Source: an uncultured Paracoccaceae bacterium
GTDB taxonomy: Bacteria > Pseudomonadota > Alphaproteobacteria > Rhodobacterales > Rhodobacteraceae
Assembly (NCBI GenBank): GCA_947493145.1
Contig: CANLPZ010000001.1
Span: 682,001-746,000, forward strand
DNA: 64,000 bases
Reading direction: 5' to 3'
Of the stretch, positions 9,578 through 18,467 are shown one piece after another. The notes under the pieces are model-generated. The model saw nothing but the letters and a program-made list of their open reading frames with translations, was not told the DNA's origin and searched no databases. A program made the translations under genes and the position numbers. Positions within the stretch are counted from its first letter, which is position 1. The number at the start of each line of letters is the position of its first letter.

Positions 9578-9970
9578 GTGGTCTCAGGTTCCTTTACAAA
9601 GTTTTGTCTGGCCGAACGGTTGTCTCCGCCGGTCTTTGGTTGCGATTTGGCCAAAGCGACCGAATGAAAACAGGGCCAGAACAAATGGGCTTGGCAACAA
9701 ACAAATAGGGCCGGATGATCCGACCCTGCCGCGCACTCAGTTGTCCTGCGACTGTTCTCGCCGCTTTAACAAGGGGGCGTATAAGCCGTTGCCCCCTTGT
9801 TTGCAAGGGAGAAACGCAATCCGAAAGGAAATGTCGGGCATTGCGGAAACCCAATTTGAAATTCGCGATAGTGCATGATGCAAAACCAATTTAAGTTCGT
9901 GCTTGCGTGCCGCACTTTGACTGTTAACTCAGCACCCAACTTTAAGCATAAAATCGAATTGGACAAAGGT
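9578..9970. other. non-coding gap upstream of rpsA, with long hairpin
   Basis: No convincing gene in these 393 bases. The stretch must hold the rpsA promoter and leader on the minus strand and the start region of the GNAT gene on the plus strand. Its most striking feature is an inverted repeat: CAAGGGGGC (9770-9778), a 12-base loop, then GCCCCCTTG (9791-9799). It is perfect over nine pairs, mostly G-C. On the minus strand it lies about 190 bases before the rpsA start. It could end cmk transcripts or act in the rpsA leader. Confidence 0.5.
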
Positions 9971-10390
9971 ATGAGACCAAACGTGCCAAAAATTTCCAAC
10001 CTGTCCGCCCAAGACGTCTGGCCCATCCGTCAAACAGTTCTGCGCCCAACGGACCCATTGGATTTTATTAAAGTCGACGGTGACGAAACCGCGCCGCATT
10101 TCGGTGTGGTGTTAAATGGACAAGTGATCTCAGTTATCAGCCTTTTCCCCGACCGCACGGGGATACAGTTCCGAAAATTTGCAACCTTACCCAACCACCA
10201 AGGACACGGTCACGGATCGGATTTATTCGACCATATGATTGGGTTTTGCCGCGCGGGCGGCCACACACGCGTTTGGTGCAACGCACGGTTAGCGGCATCT
10301 GCATTCTACCAACGCAAGGGAATGAAACCAACCGGCGACACCTTCACCAAACACGATGTCCGCTATCAAATAATGGAAATGCAGCTCTAA
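9971..10390 (+). CDS. GNAT family N-acetyltransferase
   Basis: From the ATG at 9971 the protein has 139 residues. [23 protein letters not shown] contains the acetyl-CoA pyrophosphate-binding pattern (Q-x-x-G-x-G type), and [15 protein letters not shown] is the usual C-terminal GNAT motif. The substrate is unknown. The open frame extends to 9875, but the extra residues have no GNAT similarity. The gene lies head-on between cmk and rpsA, which are normally adjacent, and its end overlaps the cmk stop by four bases, suggesting a later insertion. Confidence 0.82.
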   Translation: MRPNVPKISNLSAQDVWPIRQTVLRPTDPLDFIKVDGDETAPHFGVVLNGQVISVISLFPDRTGIQFRKFATLPNHQGHGHGSDLFDHMIGFCRAGGHTRVWCNARLAASAFYQRKGMKPTGDTFTKHDVRYQIMEMQL

Positions 10391-11004
10391 GCCGTTTTGC
10401 CCCGTTTTTCGTCGATATACGCGATTGCCGCGGCAATCGCGGTTTCGATCGACATTTCAGAGGTGTCCAAAACAACAGCATCATCAGCCGCAACCATAGG
10501 CGCGGTATCGCGGTCACGATCACGGGCATCACGGGCGATGACATCCGCCAACACTGTGTCGCGATCGACATCCATTCCTTTGCCCGACAATTCCAGATAC
10601 CGGCGCTCAGCGCGAACTTCAGCGCTGGCGGTGACAAAAAGCTTCGCCTCTGCATCTGGCGCGATGACAGTACCAATATCGCGTCCGTCCAACACGGCCC
10701 CACCAGAGCGCTCGGCAAAGCTTTTTTGGAACGCAACTAAGGCGGACCTGACTTCCGCAATAACGGCAACGCGGCTCGCAGCTTGTGCAACTTCGGGTGT
10801 CCTAAGGTTTTCCGCCAATAAATCTTCGGGCACCAAATGATGTGCTGCGCCCAAAGGTTCCGCGCCCGCAAGGGTTTTTGCCCCAACAGCGCGATACAGC
10901 AAACCGGTATCTAAATGAACAAATCCGAAATGTTTCGCCACGGCCTTTGAAATCGTTCCCTTGCCAGCTGCGGCTGGCCCGTCGATGGCGACCGTGAATT
11001 TCAT
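10387..11004 (-). CDS. cmk: Cytidylate kinase
   Basis: A 205-residue nucleoside monophosphate kinase that phosphorylates CMP and dCMP with ATP. The N-terminal P-loop is GPAAAGKG (residues 9-16). The family motif [14 protein letters not shown] follows, and the region from [11 protein letters not shown] to DRDTAPM matches the CMP-specific insert and lid. In relatives cmk follows aroA directly; here a VOC gene and a GFA gene lie between them. Confidence 0.96.
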   Translation of the reverse strand: MKFTVAIDGPAAAGKGTISKAVAKHFGFVHLDTGLLYRAVGAKTLAGAEPLGAAHHLVPEDLLAENLRTPEVAQAASRVAVIAEVRSALVAFQKSFAERSGGAVLDGRDIGTVIAPDAEAKLFVTASAEVRAERRYLELSGKGMDVDRDTVLADVIARDARDRDRDTAPMVAADDAVVLDTSEMSIETAIAAAIAYIDEKRGKTA

Positions 11005-11075
11005 GACTTGCCCTTTGTTCGTTTTCGCGCCTCTCTTGTCCCGTAAGCATCACCACAAGTCAAACAGGTCGCAAA

Positions 11076-11531
11076 ATGAAGAAACCAGAAGGTCACCCCC
11101 CAAAATCAGGGTTCGCAGTGTTCAAACCAGAACTACATGTAACCGACCTGCGGGTCAGTTTGGATTTTTGGTGTGATTTGGTCGGGTTCGATATTGCTTA
11201 TGAACGAACGTCGGAAAAATTTGCGTACTTAGAATATGAAAACGGTGCGCAGATGATGCTCTGTCAACGCCATGGCAAATGGGAAACAGGTGCGATGGCT
11301 CCCCCTTTTGGGCGTGGCGTTATGTTTCAGCTCCGCGTTCCTTCGCTTGCGCCGATTCAGACGCGGCTAAACGATGCAAATTACCCACTGTATCACAAAG
11401 AACGCGATGTCTGGCGCCAACTTGGTGATCGTATAGGCGGTCAAAGAGAAATCTTTGTTCTCGATCCCGACGGGTATCTGTTGATGATCGAAGAACCACT
11501 CGGCGAACGCGATTTAAATGAGACCACTTAG
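11076..11531 (+). CDS. VOC family protein (glyoxalase/bleomycin-resistance fold)
   Basis: A 151-residue protein with the vicinal-oxygen-chelate fold: FKPELHVTDLRVSLDFWCDLVGF at the start, then FAYLEYENGAQMML, and IFVLDPDGYLLMIEE at the end. The C-terminal glutamate in LMIEE is in the usual metal-ligand position. These proteins range from glyoxalases to antibiotic-binding proteins. Its similarity to bleomycin-binding proteins is only at the level of fold. It is transcribed against its neighbours and overlaps the GFA gene tail to tail by four bases. Confidence 0.82.
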   Translation: MKKPEGHPPKSGFAVFKPELHVTDLRVSLDFWCDLVGFDIAYERTSEKFAYLEYENGAQMMLCQRHGKWETGAMAPPFGRGVMFQLRVPSLAPIQTRLNDANYPLYHKERDVWRQLGDRIGGQREIFVLDPDGYLLMIEEPLGERDLNETT

Positions 11532-11932
11532 CGAACGACTTGGGTGGTCATGCCGGCATCGTCTTGGTCAAATTTAGGCAAATCATCGGTGATATCGTAG
11601 TAACTGCCCTTATCCGCACAAAATATATGCCCTGCGATCTTTACGCCTAAATCGCTGTCCATCGTTCCTGCGTGAATGGAAATGTTCTCTCCGGGTCCGT
11701 CCCAAAATAAACTGGATCCGCAGATCTTACAAAATCCACGCCGCGCCGTGTCAGACGCGTGATACCACGTCACATCCCCGTCAATCGAAACGGCATCGCG
11801 ATGCGCCGACGTCGCCGCAACATAGTGTCCGCTGGTTTTTCGGCATTGTTCACAGTGACAGGCAACAACCGGCCGAAGCGCACCGCTGACCTGATACCTC
11901 ACAGCGCCGCACAAACATCCACCTATTTTCAT
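11528..11932 (-). CDS. GFA family (CENP-V/glutathione-dependent formaldehyde-activating) protein
   Basis: A 134-residue small zinc protein with the complete GFA cysteine pattern: GGCLCGAVRY (Cys6, Cys8), ACHCEQCRKTSG (Cys25, Cys27, Cys30) and FCKICGSSLFW (Cys68, Cys71). Family members bind zinc, and some bind or transfer S-hydroxymethyl-glutathione, but most are uncharacterised. It sits 38 bases downstream of aroA on the same strand and could be cotranscribed with it. Confidence 0.85.
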   Translation of the reverse strand: MKIGGCLCGAVRYQVSGALRPVVACHCEQCRKTSGHYVAATSAHRDAVSIDGDVTWYHASDTARRGFCKICGSSLFWDGPGENISIHAGTMDSDLGVKIAGHIFCADKGSYYDITDDLPKFDQDDAGMTTQVVR

Positions 11933-11970
11933 ATCCAGCTCCTTTTCCGCGTGCTGGATAGCGTCCAGCC

Positions 11971-13323
11971 TTAGGAATTATTGCGCGCGATTTGCGCGCC
12001 AAGATCGGCCATAAGCGTCTCAAAAATGGGGAAAGACGTCGCAATGGGGCCACCATCGTTCAACCGAACAGGCTTTTCAGTAGCCATTCCCAAAATGGCA
12101 AAACTCATCGCGATACGGTGATCCAAGACCGTGTCGACCTCAGCCCCGCCTGCAACATTGCCAAACCCGCGTCCCTTTACGATCCACCAATCGTCACCTT
12201 CGTCGACATCAACGCCATTGGCGCGCAGTCCCTTGGCCATCGCATCGATCCGATCGCTTTCCTTCACCCGCAGCTCTTTAACCCCGCGCATGACGGTGTC
12301 ACCTTCTGCGAAACTGGCCACGACGCTAAGCACAGGATATTCATCAATCATGCTTGCCGCCCGTGTCGGGTCGACTTCGATGCCTTTCAGGTTCGGCGAA
12401 TACTTTGCGCGCAAATCGGCAACCGGTTCGCCCCCCTCTTCGCGCATGTTTTCAAACGTCAAATCCGCGCCCATTTCTTTAAGCGTGGTGAACAAACCCG
12501 CCCGCGTTGGGTTCAGACCAATGTTTGGCACCAACACATCGGACCCTTCGGTGATCACAGCCGCACACACAGGAAACGCCGCAGATGACGGATCACGCGG
12601 TACAACGATATCTTGTGGTTTCAATTCCGGTTGGCCCGTTAACGTGATTACGCGGCCTTCGTCTGTTTCCTCGACACTGATCTCAGCGCCGAAACCTGTA
12701 AGCATGCGTTCCGTGTGATCTCGGGTCGCTTCTTTTTCGATCACCACGGTTTGACCGGCCACGTTAAGACCCGCCAACAAAACCGCCGATTTAACCTGTG
12801 CCGACGGCATCGGAACCGTGTATCGCACGGGGACCGCGTCTTCGGCGCCGACCAAAGTCATTGGCAAACGACCACCATCACGGCCAACAGCCTGTGTTCC
12901 AAACAATGCTAATGGATCCGTAACCCGCGCCATCGGGCGCGAATTCAAAGAAGCATCACCCGTAAATGTTGCTGTAATCGGCGTGGTCGCCATGGACCCC
13001 ATAATCAAACGCACGCCGGTGCCTGAATTGCCGCAATCGATCACATTTTCTGGTTCCGCAAATCCGCCAACACCAACTCCATGCACCGACCAATTACCGC
13101 CCCCATGATTGGTCACAGTCGCGCCAAAAGCCTGCATGGCTTTTGCCGTGTCCAAAACATCCTCGCCTTCCAGCAAACCTGAAATCCGCGTCTCGCCCAC
13201 AGCCATCGCGCCCAAGATCAATGACCGATGCGAAATCGACTTATCCCCTGGAACGTGGGCCTCGCCCTTTAGCGGACCGCATTTACGGGACGTCATTGGG
13301 ATAGGATTGCCATGACCGGACAT
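11971..13323 (-). CDS. aroA: 3-phosphoshikimate 1-carboxyvinyltransferase (EPSP synthase)
   Basis: A 450-residue enzyme of the shikimate pathway that transfers enolpyruvate from PEP to shikimate-3-phosphate. [11 protein letters not shown] holds the conserved Lys/Ser/Arg substrate contacts, [12 protein letters not shown] is the second signature, and LRVKESDRI is the late signature. The start at 13323 ([10 protein letters not shown]) is chosen over an in-frame ATG five codons earlier. The tail YGHTDS-free C-terminus ends normally ([13 protein letters not shown]). The sequence has the AroA class II look common in alphaproteobacteria (GNSGTGVRL), but class cannot be proved by eye. Confidence 0.95.
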   Translation of the reverse strand: MSGHGNPIPMTSRKCGPLKGEAHVPGDKSISHRSLILGAMAVGETRISGLLEGEDVLDTAKAMQAFGATVTNHGGGNWSVHGVGVGGFAEPENVIDCGNSGTGVRLIMGSMATTPITATFTGDASLNSRPMARVTDPLALFGTQAVGRDGGRLPMTLVGAEDAVPVRYTVPMPSAQVKSAVLLAGLNVAGQTVVIEKEATRDHTERMLTGFGAEISVEETDEGRVITLTGQPELKPQDIVVPRDPSSAAFPVCAAVITEGSDVLVPNIGLNPTRAGLFTTLKEMGADLTFENMREEGGEPVADLRAKYSPNLKGIEVDPTRAASMIDEYPVLSVVASFAEGDTVMRGVKELRVKESDRIDAMAKGLRANGVDVDEGDDWWIVKGRGFGNVAGGAEVDTVLDHRIAMSFAILGMATEKPVRLNDGGPIATSFPIFETLMADLGAQIARNNS

Positions 13324-13423
13324 AAGACACCTCTTCATTCTTCAAAGTGCTGATAGCGCAAGCAGCAAGAAGGGTCCATCACCCCTGCTTCTTCTTTGCG
13401 AAAATACTCAAAAATCCTACGGC

Positions 13424-14146
13424 TCAAACCCGCTTAAACGTCAGATAATGTTGCGGACGACCTTCGCGGATCGCCTTTTGCTCATAGCGGGTGGAAATCC
13501 AATCTTCCCATGGCGTGCGCCAATCTTCGGCCTTTTCCGCCTGCCATTCGAACCCAAATTTCGGCACCTCTTCCAAGGTCTGCCGCACGTAATCCGCAAT
13601 ATCCGTCGCAACGCGGAATTCAGCGCCTTGTTTCATGACGCGCGCCAAAGGGACCAAATGTTCTTCGGTTACAAAGCGTCTGCGATGGTGGCGTTTCTTT
13701 GGCCACGGGTCTGGGTAAAGCAGAAACGCTTTGGAAATTGACCCATCCGGCAACACATCCATCATATCGCGTGCATCACCTGGATGGACTTTTAGATTAT
13801 CAACCTTCGCGTCGCGGATTTTACCCAGCAGCATTGCAACCCCGTTTATGTAGGGCTCGCAACCGATAATCCCGACATTTGGGTGCGTTTTAGCTTGGTG
13901 TACCAGATGTTCGCCACCGCCGAACCCGACTTCCAGCCAGACATCTTTGCCCCCAAACATTGCATCCAAATCCAGATTGGACCGCTCAGGATTTTCATCC
14001 CAAGTCACCTTCCCAGGGGAAAGCGCAGCTAAATCTTCTTCGAGGTAGGTCTCTTGACTGGACCGGAGGCCCTTGCCCTTAAAACGGCCGTAAAAATTGC
14101 GCCAAGGTGCGCCGGAAGGATGTTTGTCTGATTTCGGATCTGTCAT
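13424..14146 (-). CDS. trmB: tRNA (guanine-N7-)-methyltransferase
   Basis: A 240-residue SAM-dependent methyltransferase that makes m7G46 in tRNA. VWLEVGFGGGEHLVHQA is the SAM-binding motif I. LLYPDPWPKKRHHRRRFV is the TrmB signature with the tRNA-contacting basic residues. The ATG at 14146 (MTDPKSDKH) is preferred over one nine codons upstream that lies close to the metK terminator. It follows metK on the same strand, the usual order in Rhodobacteraceae, but a strong terminator separates them. Confidence 0.95.
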   Translation of the reverse strand: MTDPKSDKHPSGAPWRNFYGRFKGKGLRSSQETYLEEDLAALSPGKVTWDENPERSNLDLDAMFGGKDVWLEVGFGGGEHLVHQAKTHPNVGIIGCEPYINGVAMLLGKIRDAKVDNLKVHPGDARDMMDVLPDGSISKAFLLYPDPWPKKRHHRRRFVTEEHLVPLARVMKQGAEFRVATDIADYVRQTLEEVPKFGFEWQAEKAEDWRTPWEDWISTRYEQKAIREGRPQHYLTFKRV

Positions 14147-14189
14147 GCCCGCCCCATAACGGCCCTGCCGCACTCAATCAAGCCCGCAC

Positions 14190-14225
14190 AAAAAAACCGA
14201 GCTTTAGGGACCCCCAAAGCTCGGT
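14190..14225 (-). terminator. intrinsic terminator after metK
   Basis: On the minus strand ACCGAGCTTT (14225-14216) and AAAGCTCGGT (14205-14196) pair perfectly around a ten-base loop and are followed by a run of T. It lies 20 bases after the metK stop. Confidence 0.93.
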
Positions 14226-14245
14226 CTAATTTCATGTGGTATAAC

Positions 14246-15412
14246 TCAAACCGCTTTTTTCAGAGTGTCTGCTAGATCGGTGCGTTCCCATGAGAACCCG
14301 CCGTCATCCGCAGGTTTACGACCAAAGTGGCCGTAGGCGGCGGTGCGGGCGTAGACGGGTTTGCGCAAGCCTAGATGTTCGATGATGCCACGTGGTGTAA
14401 GGTCCATGGATTGCGCCACAGCCTTTTCGATCTCTGCCTCTGCAACTTGGCCCGTGCCATAGGTATCGCAATAGATCGACAATGGTTTCGCAACACCGAT
14501 TGCGTAAGACAGCTGGATCGTGCACCGTTTCGCCATCCCAGCGGCAACAACGTTTTTCGCCAAATAGCGTGCGGCGTAAGCGGCTGAACGGTCAACTTTG
14601 GTTGGGTCTTTGCCAGAAAACGCACCGCCGCCGTGTGGGGCCGCCCCACCGTAGGTATCGACGATGATTTTACGACCGGTCAAACCCGCGTCGCCATCAG
14701 GACCGCCGATGACAAATTTACCTGTCGGGTTCACATGCCATTCCGTTTCGGCGCTGATCCAACCCTCCGGCAATGTCTTGCGGATATAAGGTTCAACCAC
14801 CGCACGGACGTCGTCGGAAGACATGTTTTCATCCAAATGCTGTGTTGACAGAACAATCGATGACACACCAACCGGCGCGCCGTCTTTGTAAACGACCGAC
14901 AGCTGTGATTTTGCATCTGGCCCCAGTTGTGGCACCTCACCTGCGTGACGTGCTTCTGCCAGATTGCGCAAAATTGCATGTGAGTATTGGATCGGCGCCG
15001 GCATCAAATCGTCGGTTTCATCAACCGCATAGCCAAACATGATCCCTTGGTCGCCCGCGCCGTCGTTGTCGACACCTTGGGCAATATGGGCAGATTGTTC
15101 GTGAAGACGGTTTTCAAACGTCAAGGTTTCCCAATGAAACCCGTCTTGTTCGTACCCGATGTCTTTCACGCAGTCGCGCACGATGCCTTCGACGCCGCCC
15201 ATGAAGGATTTCAATTTCGCATCAGTCGACAAACCGACTTCGCCACCGACGACGACATGGTTGGTGGTTGCAAAGGTCTCACAGGCAACTCGGGCCATTT
15301 CTTCTTCGGCCAAAAAGGCATCAAGGATCGCATCAGAGATACGGTCACAAATCTTATCAGGATGTCCCTCGGAAACGGATTCAGAGGTAAACGTGTAATT
15401 TTGACGGGACAT
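14246..15412 (-). CDS. metK: S-adenosylmethionine synthetase
   Basis: A 388-residue enzyme that forms SAM from methionine and [22 protein letters not shown] contains the catalytic His17 and metal-binding residues. [35 protein letters not shown] and [11 protein letters not shown] are the further signatures. The true start is the ATG at 15412 (MSRQNYTF). The open frame reaching to 15511 is spurious because it runs through a SAM/SAH riboswitch. The riboswitch hides the GGAG ribosome site seven bases upstream, so high SAM or SAH should lower translation. lnt ends 95 bases upstream. Confidence 0.97.
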   Translation of the reverse strand: MSRQNYTFTSESVSEGHPDKICDRISDAILDAFLAEEEMARVACETFATTNHVVVGGEVGLSTDAKLKSFMGGVEGIVRDCVKDIGYEQDGFHWETLTFENRLHEQSAHIAQGVDNDGAGDQGIMFGYAVDETDDLMPAPIQYSHAILRNLAEARHAGEVPQLGPDAKSQLSVVYKDGAPVGVSSIVLSTQHLDENMSSDDVRAVVEPYIRKTLPEGWISAETEWHVNPTGKFVIGGPDGDAGLTGRKIIVDTYGGAAPHGGGAFSGKDPTKVDRSAAYAARYLAKNVVAAGMAKRCTIQLSYAIGVAKPLSIYCDTYGTGQVAEAEIEKAVAQSMDLTPRGIIEHLGLRKPVYARTAAYGHFGRKPADDGGFSWERTDLADTLKKAV

Positions 15413-15416
15413 GGGA

Positions 15417-15466
15417 GTGCTCCAGTAAATGTTAAATGCCACGTCAGGAAGCCGTTGTGACACAAG
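15417..15466 (-). promoter_or_regulatory. SAM/SAH riboswitch of metK
   Basis: On the minus strand TGTCAC (15462-15457) pairs with GTGGCA (15442-15437) to form the stem. The loop between them contains AACGGCTTCCTGA, matching the conserved core of the SAM/SAH riboswitch class (ACAACGGCTTCCTG). GCTTC in the loop (15452-15448) can pair with GGAGC (15423-15419), which holds the metK Shine-Dalgarno. This gives the expected H-type pseudoknot. The class is known from Rhodobacterales upstream of metK and controls translation initiation. Confidence 0.93.
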
Positions 15467-15507
15467 TGCTCGTTGTTTGTTTGGCGTATCTGTGGGCGAC
15501 CAAAGGG

Positions 15508-17031
15508 TCAATCCTTATTTCGTCGTCCAATTGATACACAAGTTATGAGTAGTAGGAACAACACGATCGGCAAGTCGCCGGTGCGGCGATAAAGTGTTGA
15601 TTGTGCGGCAGCAGGTAATTTTGTGTCGATGAACCCCTGTGTGTTCAGCGACAGCTGGTCCAAAATTGTGCCATTTGCATCAATCACCGCGCTAATGCCA
15701 GTGTTGGCGGACCGCACCATCGGCAACCCAGTTTCGATGGCACGAAATTGCGCTTGCACCAAATGCTGTTGGGGTCCGGCGAAATTTCCAAACCATGCAT
15801 CATTTGTGATCAGCAACATCATCTGCGCATTTTCCGCCGCTTTTGCGACTTTGTTTGGGAAAATCCCTTCGTAGCAAATCAGAGGGACGACAGAACCGAT
15901 CGCGTTAAGCGAGACAGGCTGCCCCCCTTGGCCGGATGCGAACCCAGCGCCGTCAATATCTGCCAACCCTCGGATTCCGAACCGACGCAATACGTTACCC
16001 ATGGGGATATATTCGCCAAAAGGAACGAGATGCGCTTTGTCATAAATCTGCGAGACCTGCCCAACTTGATTAAGCGCAACCAAAGAGTTGTAATACCGCG
16101 CGCCATCGGATCGCTGCATGCCAACGACAACTTCTGCACCACGCGCTGCGGTCGCAACATCGACAAGAATTTCATCGGCAAAATCCAAAAGATATGGAAT
16201 TGCTGTTTCTGGCCAAATCACAACATCGACAGGATCATCTGCACGGGTCATATCAATTTGGCGTTGGAAAAAAACCGATGCGTAGTCTGGATCCCATTTT
16301 TGGTGTTGCGGCGCATTGGGTTGCAATATGCGAAGAGTGATGTCGTGATCAGCGCCGGTATTGTGTGGGCCAACCAAAAGGCCAATCGTAAACGGCAAAC
16401 TGACCATAATCGCCGCAGCGCCAATGCCAAACAGACCACCAATCACCAGCAAGAATTCGACCGCAGCTGCAACAGACGCAAGCATGACAAAGCTTGTGAA
16501 ATGTGGGCCAAAGGTTGACGCACTATAGGCTGCCCACGTGTCAACGGCCGTATAGGCCAACAGCCCCCAAGGAAACCCCGTGAAGAGATAAGCCCGCAAG
16601 ATTTCAACTAGCCCAAGAGAGACCGCAAACATGGTTGGTCGAAACCGGCCATTTTGCGTAACCCAAAACGTAAATCGTGACGCCGCTGCCCAAAACAACG
16701 CCAAACCACCTGCCATCCCGATCAAGGCAAAGGGAGCCATCCAACCATGACGCGCGAGATCCACCAAAAAAGGTTCGACGATCCAATTTAGGGTCAGCGC
16801 AAAGTAACCGACCCCGAACCCCCAGCCGATCCATGTCGCGGTGCGGATGTTCATCGCCGAATGCAACAAAACCATCCCCGCGCCAAGCCCAACAAAGGTT
16901 GCAGTCAAAATCGAAAATGGCGCATGCCCCAATGCGGTTATACACCCTGCCAAAATTGCCACACCGATCTGCGAACGCAACGATAGTGCCGCAAGACGCA
17001 TTACAATCTGAGCCAGCAGCGCCGGTGTCAC
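15508..17031 (-). CDS. lnt: Apolipoprotein N-acyltransferase
   Basis: A 507-residue inner-membrane enzyme that adds the third acyl chain to lipoproteins. The first 200 or so residues carry six or more membrane helices, followed by a periplasmic nitrilase-like domain and a final C-terminal helix. The catalytic triad is visible as Glu in [10 protein letters not shown], Lys in [14 protein letters not shown] and Cys in [11 protein letters not shown]. The start is GTG at 17031, overlapping the corC stop (GTGA), so the two are translationally coupled. Confidence 0.95.
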   Translation of the reverse strand: MTPALLAQIVMRLAALSLRSQIGVAILAGCITALGHAPFSILTATFVGLGAGMVLLHSAMNIRTATWIGWGFGVGYFALTLNWIVEPFLVDLARHGWMAPFALIGMAGGLALFWAAASRFTFWVTQNGRFRPTMFAVSLGLVEILRAYLFTGFPWGLLAYTAVDTWAAYSASTFGPHFTSFVMLASVAAAVEFLLVIGGLFGIGAAAIMVSLPFTIGLLVGPHNTGADHDITLRILQPNAPQHQKWDPDYASVFFQRQIDMTRADDPVDVVIWPETAIPYLLDFADEILVDVATAARGAEVVVGMQRSDGARYYNSLVALNQVGQVSQIYDKAHLVPFGEYIPMGNVLRRFGIRGLADIDGAGFASGQGGQPVSLNAIGSVVPLICYEGIFPNKVAKAAENAQMMLLITNDAWFGNFAGPQQHLVQAQFRAIETGLPMVRSANTGISAVIDANGTILDQLSLNTQGFIDTKLPAAAQSTLYRRTGDLPIVLFLLLITCVSIGRRNKD

Positions 17032-17942
17032 TCGCCTGCGACCTCTGGCATGCGGACACGCAATCGTTTGATCCGGCGTGGTTCAGCGTCGACAATTTCG
17101 AATTCGAACCCATCGGGATGCGGCACGACCTGACCACGAACAGGAACAGATCCTGCAAGCATAAAGACCAGCCCGCCGAGCGTATCGATATCCTCTTCGT
17201 CGATGTCTTCGTGTTCAGTCAGCGACCGGCCGATTTCGGCAGAAAATTCGTCCAGCGGGGTTTTCGCCTGTGCCAAATAACATCCAGGGGCTTCAAGCGT
17301 CCAATAAATGCCTTCAGCGGCGTCATGTTCGTCTTCGATTTCGCCAATGACCTGTTCAATCAGATCCTCGATCGTCACCAAACCATCGGTTCCGCCATAT
17401 TCGTCGATCACCAACGCCATATGTTTGCGGTCTGATTGCATTTTTTGCAGCAAAACGCCGATTGGCATGCTTGGTGGAACGAACAACAATGGGCGCAGCA
17501 TCTTTTGCAAGTTATAGCGCCCATTTCCGTTTCCACCAAAACCATGACCCAAGGCCAAGTCTTTCAGGTGGACCATGCCGACAGGTGTGTCCAACGTTCC
17601 TTCGAACACTGGCAATCGGCTCAATCCGCTTTCACGGAACACCGCAACCAATTCATCCTTGGTAATATTTACCGGAACAGCGACAATATCGGCCTTTGGC
17701 ACAGCCACATCATCCACACGCATCCGCGCGAGATTAAGCATGCCATGGGCGTTGGACGCCGCTGGTACAAAATCAACTGTTTCTGGAGATTGAACAGGTT
17801 CAGCATCGTCGTTCGGGCTAATGGCGCCGATAAGTTTGCTAAAAAAACCGCCACGTTTTGCGGCTACTGTTGAATGTGTTGGGTCTATCTGCCCATGCGC
17901 GCTGTGCGCTGCGATAGAGCTTCCGTCTGTGGTGTCGCCCAT
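17028..17942 (-). CDS. corC: CorC/HlyC-type CBS-domain protein
   Basis: A 304-residue soluble protein. Two CBS repeats (about residues 60-190, e.g. SRLPVFEGTLDTPVGMVHLKD and HMALVIDEYGGTDGLVTIEDL) are followed by a CorC_HlyC transporter-associated domain (residues 220-300). There is no membrane domain, so this is the short CorC form. The family is linked to magnesium/cobalt efflux, but its exact action is unsettled. A good AAGGA site precedes the ATG at 17942. It lies between ybeY and lnt, as is standard in alphaproteobacteria. Confidence 0.92.
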   Translation of the reverse strand: MGDTTDGSSIAAHSAHGQIDPTHSTVAAKRGGFFSKLIGAISPNDDAEPVQSPETVDFVPAASNAHGMLNLARMRVDDVAVPKADIVAVPVNITKDELVAVFRESGLSRLPVFEGTLDTPVGMVHLKDLALGHGFGGNGNGRYNLQKMLRPLLFVPPSMPIGVLLQKMQSDRKHMALVIDEYGGTDGLVTIEDLIEQVIGEIEDEHDAAEGIYWTLEAPGCYLAQAKTPLDEFSAEIGRSLTEHEDIDEEDIDTLGGLVFMLAGSVPVRGQVVPHPDGFEFEIVDAEPRRIKRLRVRMPEVAGE

Positions 17943-17977
17943 TTTTCCTTACCGTTACTCAGGGAAAATCCCTGCTC

Positions 17978-18463
17978 TTACTCTACATATGGGTTATCAA
18001 GACCCAATTTGCCAAGAACCTCGATCTCGATTGTTTCCATCAGTGTCGCGTCTGCATCATTTTCATGGTCATACCCAAGCAAATGCAACGTCGCATGAAC
18101 CACAAGATGTGTCGTGTGATCTTTGATATCCTTGCCGGCATCGGCAGCTTCGCGCGCACAGGTGTCAAACGAAATCGCAATATCCCCCAATTCAGGGTCA
18201 TTGGGCGGCACAGGTTGGCCACCCTCGATTTCGGCACTGCGTTCCTCTGACGGCCATGACAGAACATTTGTCGGTTTCGCTTTGGCGCGAAAATCAGCGT
18301 TTAACGCGGCAATTCGATCATCGTCACAGCCAATCAGGCTGATTTCACATCCTGTCACATCAATTTTCAAATGCCCAAGCGTGGCCTGTGCCGCTGTTTC
18401 AGCCAGCGCAGCAAGCCCGACCGCGTCCCACCGCGGGTCTTCCAACATACAATCCACCAACAT
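17978..18463 (-). CDS. ybeY: Endoribonuclease YbeY (16S rRNA maturation)
   Basis: A 161-residue zinc metalloprotein needed for 16S rRNA 3'-end maturation and ribosome quality control. The family motif H-x3-H-x5-H is present in HATLHLLGYDHENDAD near the C-terminus. TNVLSWPSEER is the other conserved stretch. The start at 18463 (MLVDCMLEDPR) lies four bases after the phoH stop. The longer open frame to 18547 overlaps phoH and lacks family similarity. Position in phoH-ybeY-corC-lnt supports the call. Confidence 0.94.
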   Translation of the reverse strand: MLVDCMLEDPRWDAVGLAALAETAAQATLGHLKIDVTGCEISLIGCDDDRIAALNADFRAKAKPTNVLSWPSEERSAEIEGGQPVPPNDPELGDIAISFDTCAREAADAGKDIKDHTTHLVVHATLHLLGYDHENDADATLMETIEIEVLGKLGLDNPYVE

Positions 18464-18467
18464 GTGT

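Noticed and set aside
15413-15511. In-frame 33-codon N-terminal extension of metK
   Set aside because: It lies over the SAM/SAH riboswitch and ribosome site, and MetK proteins begin at the MSRQNYTF-type start.
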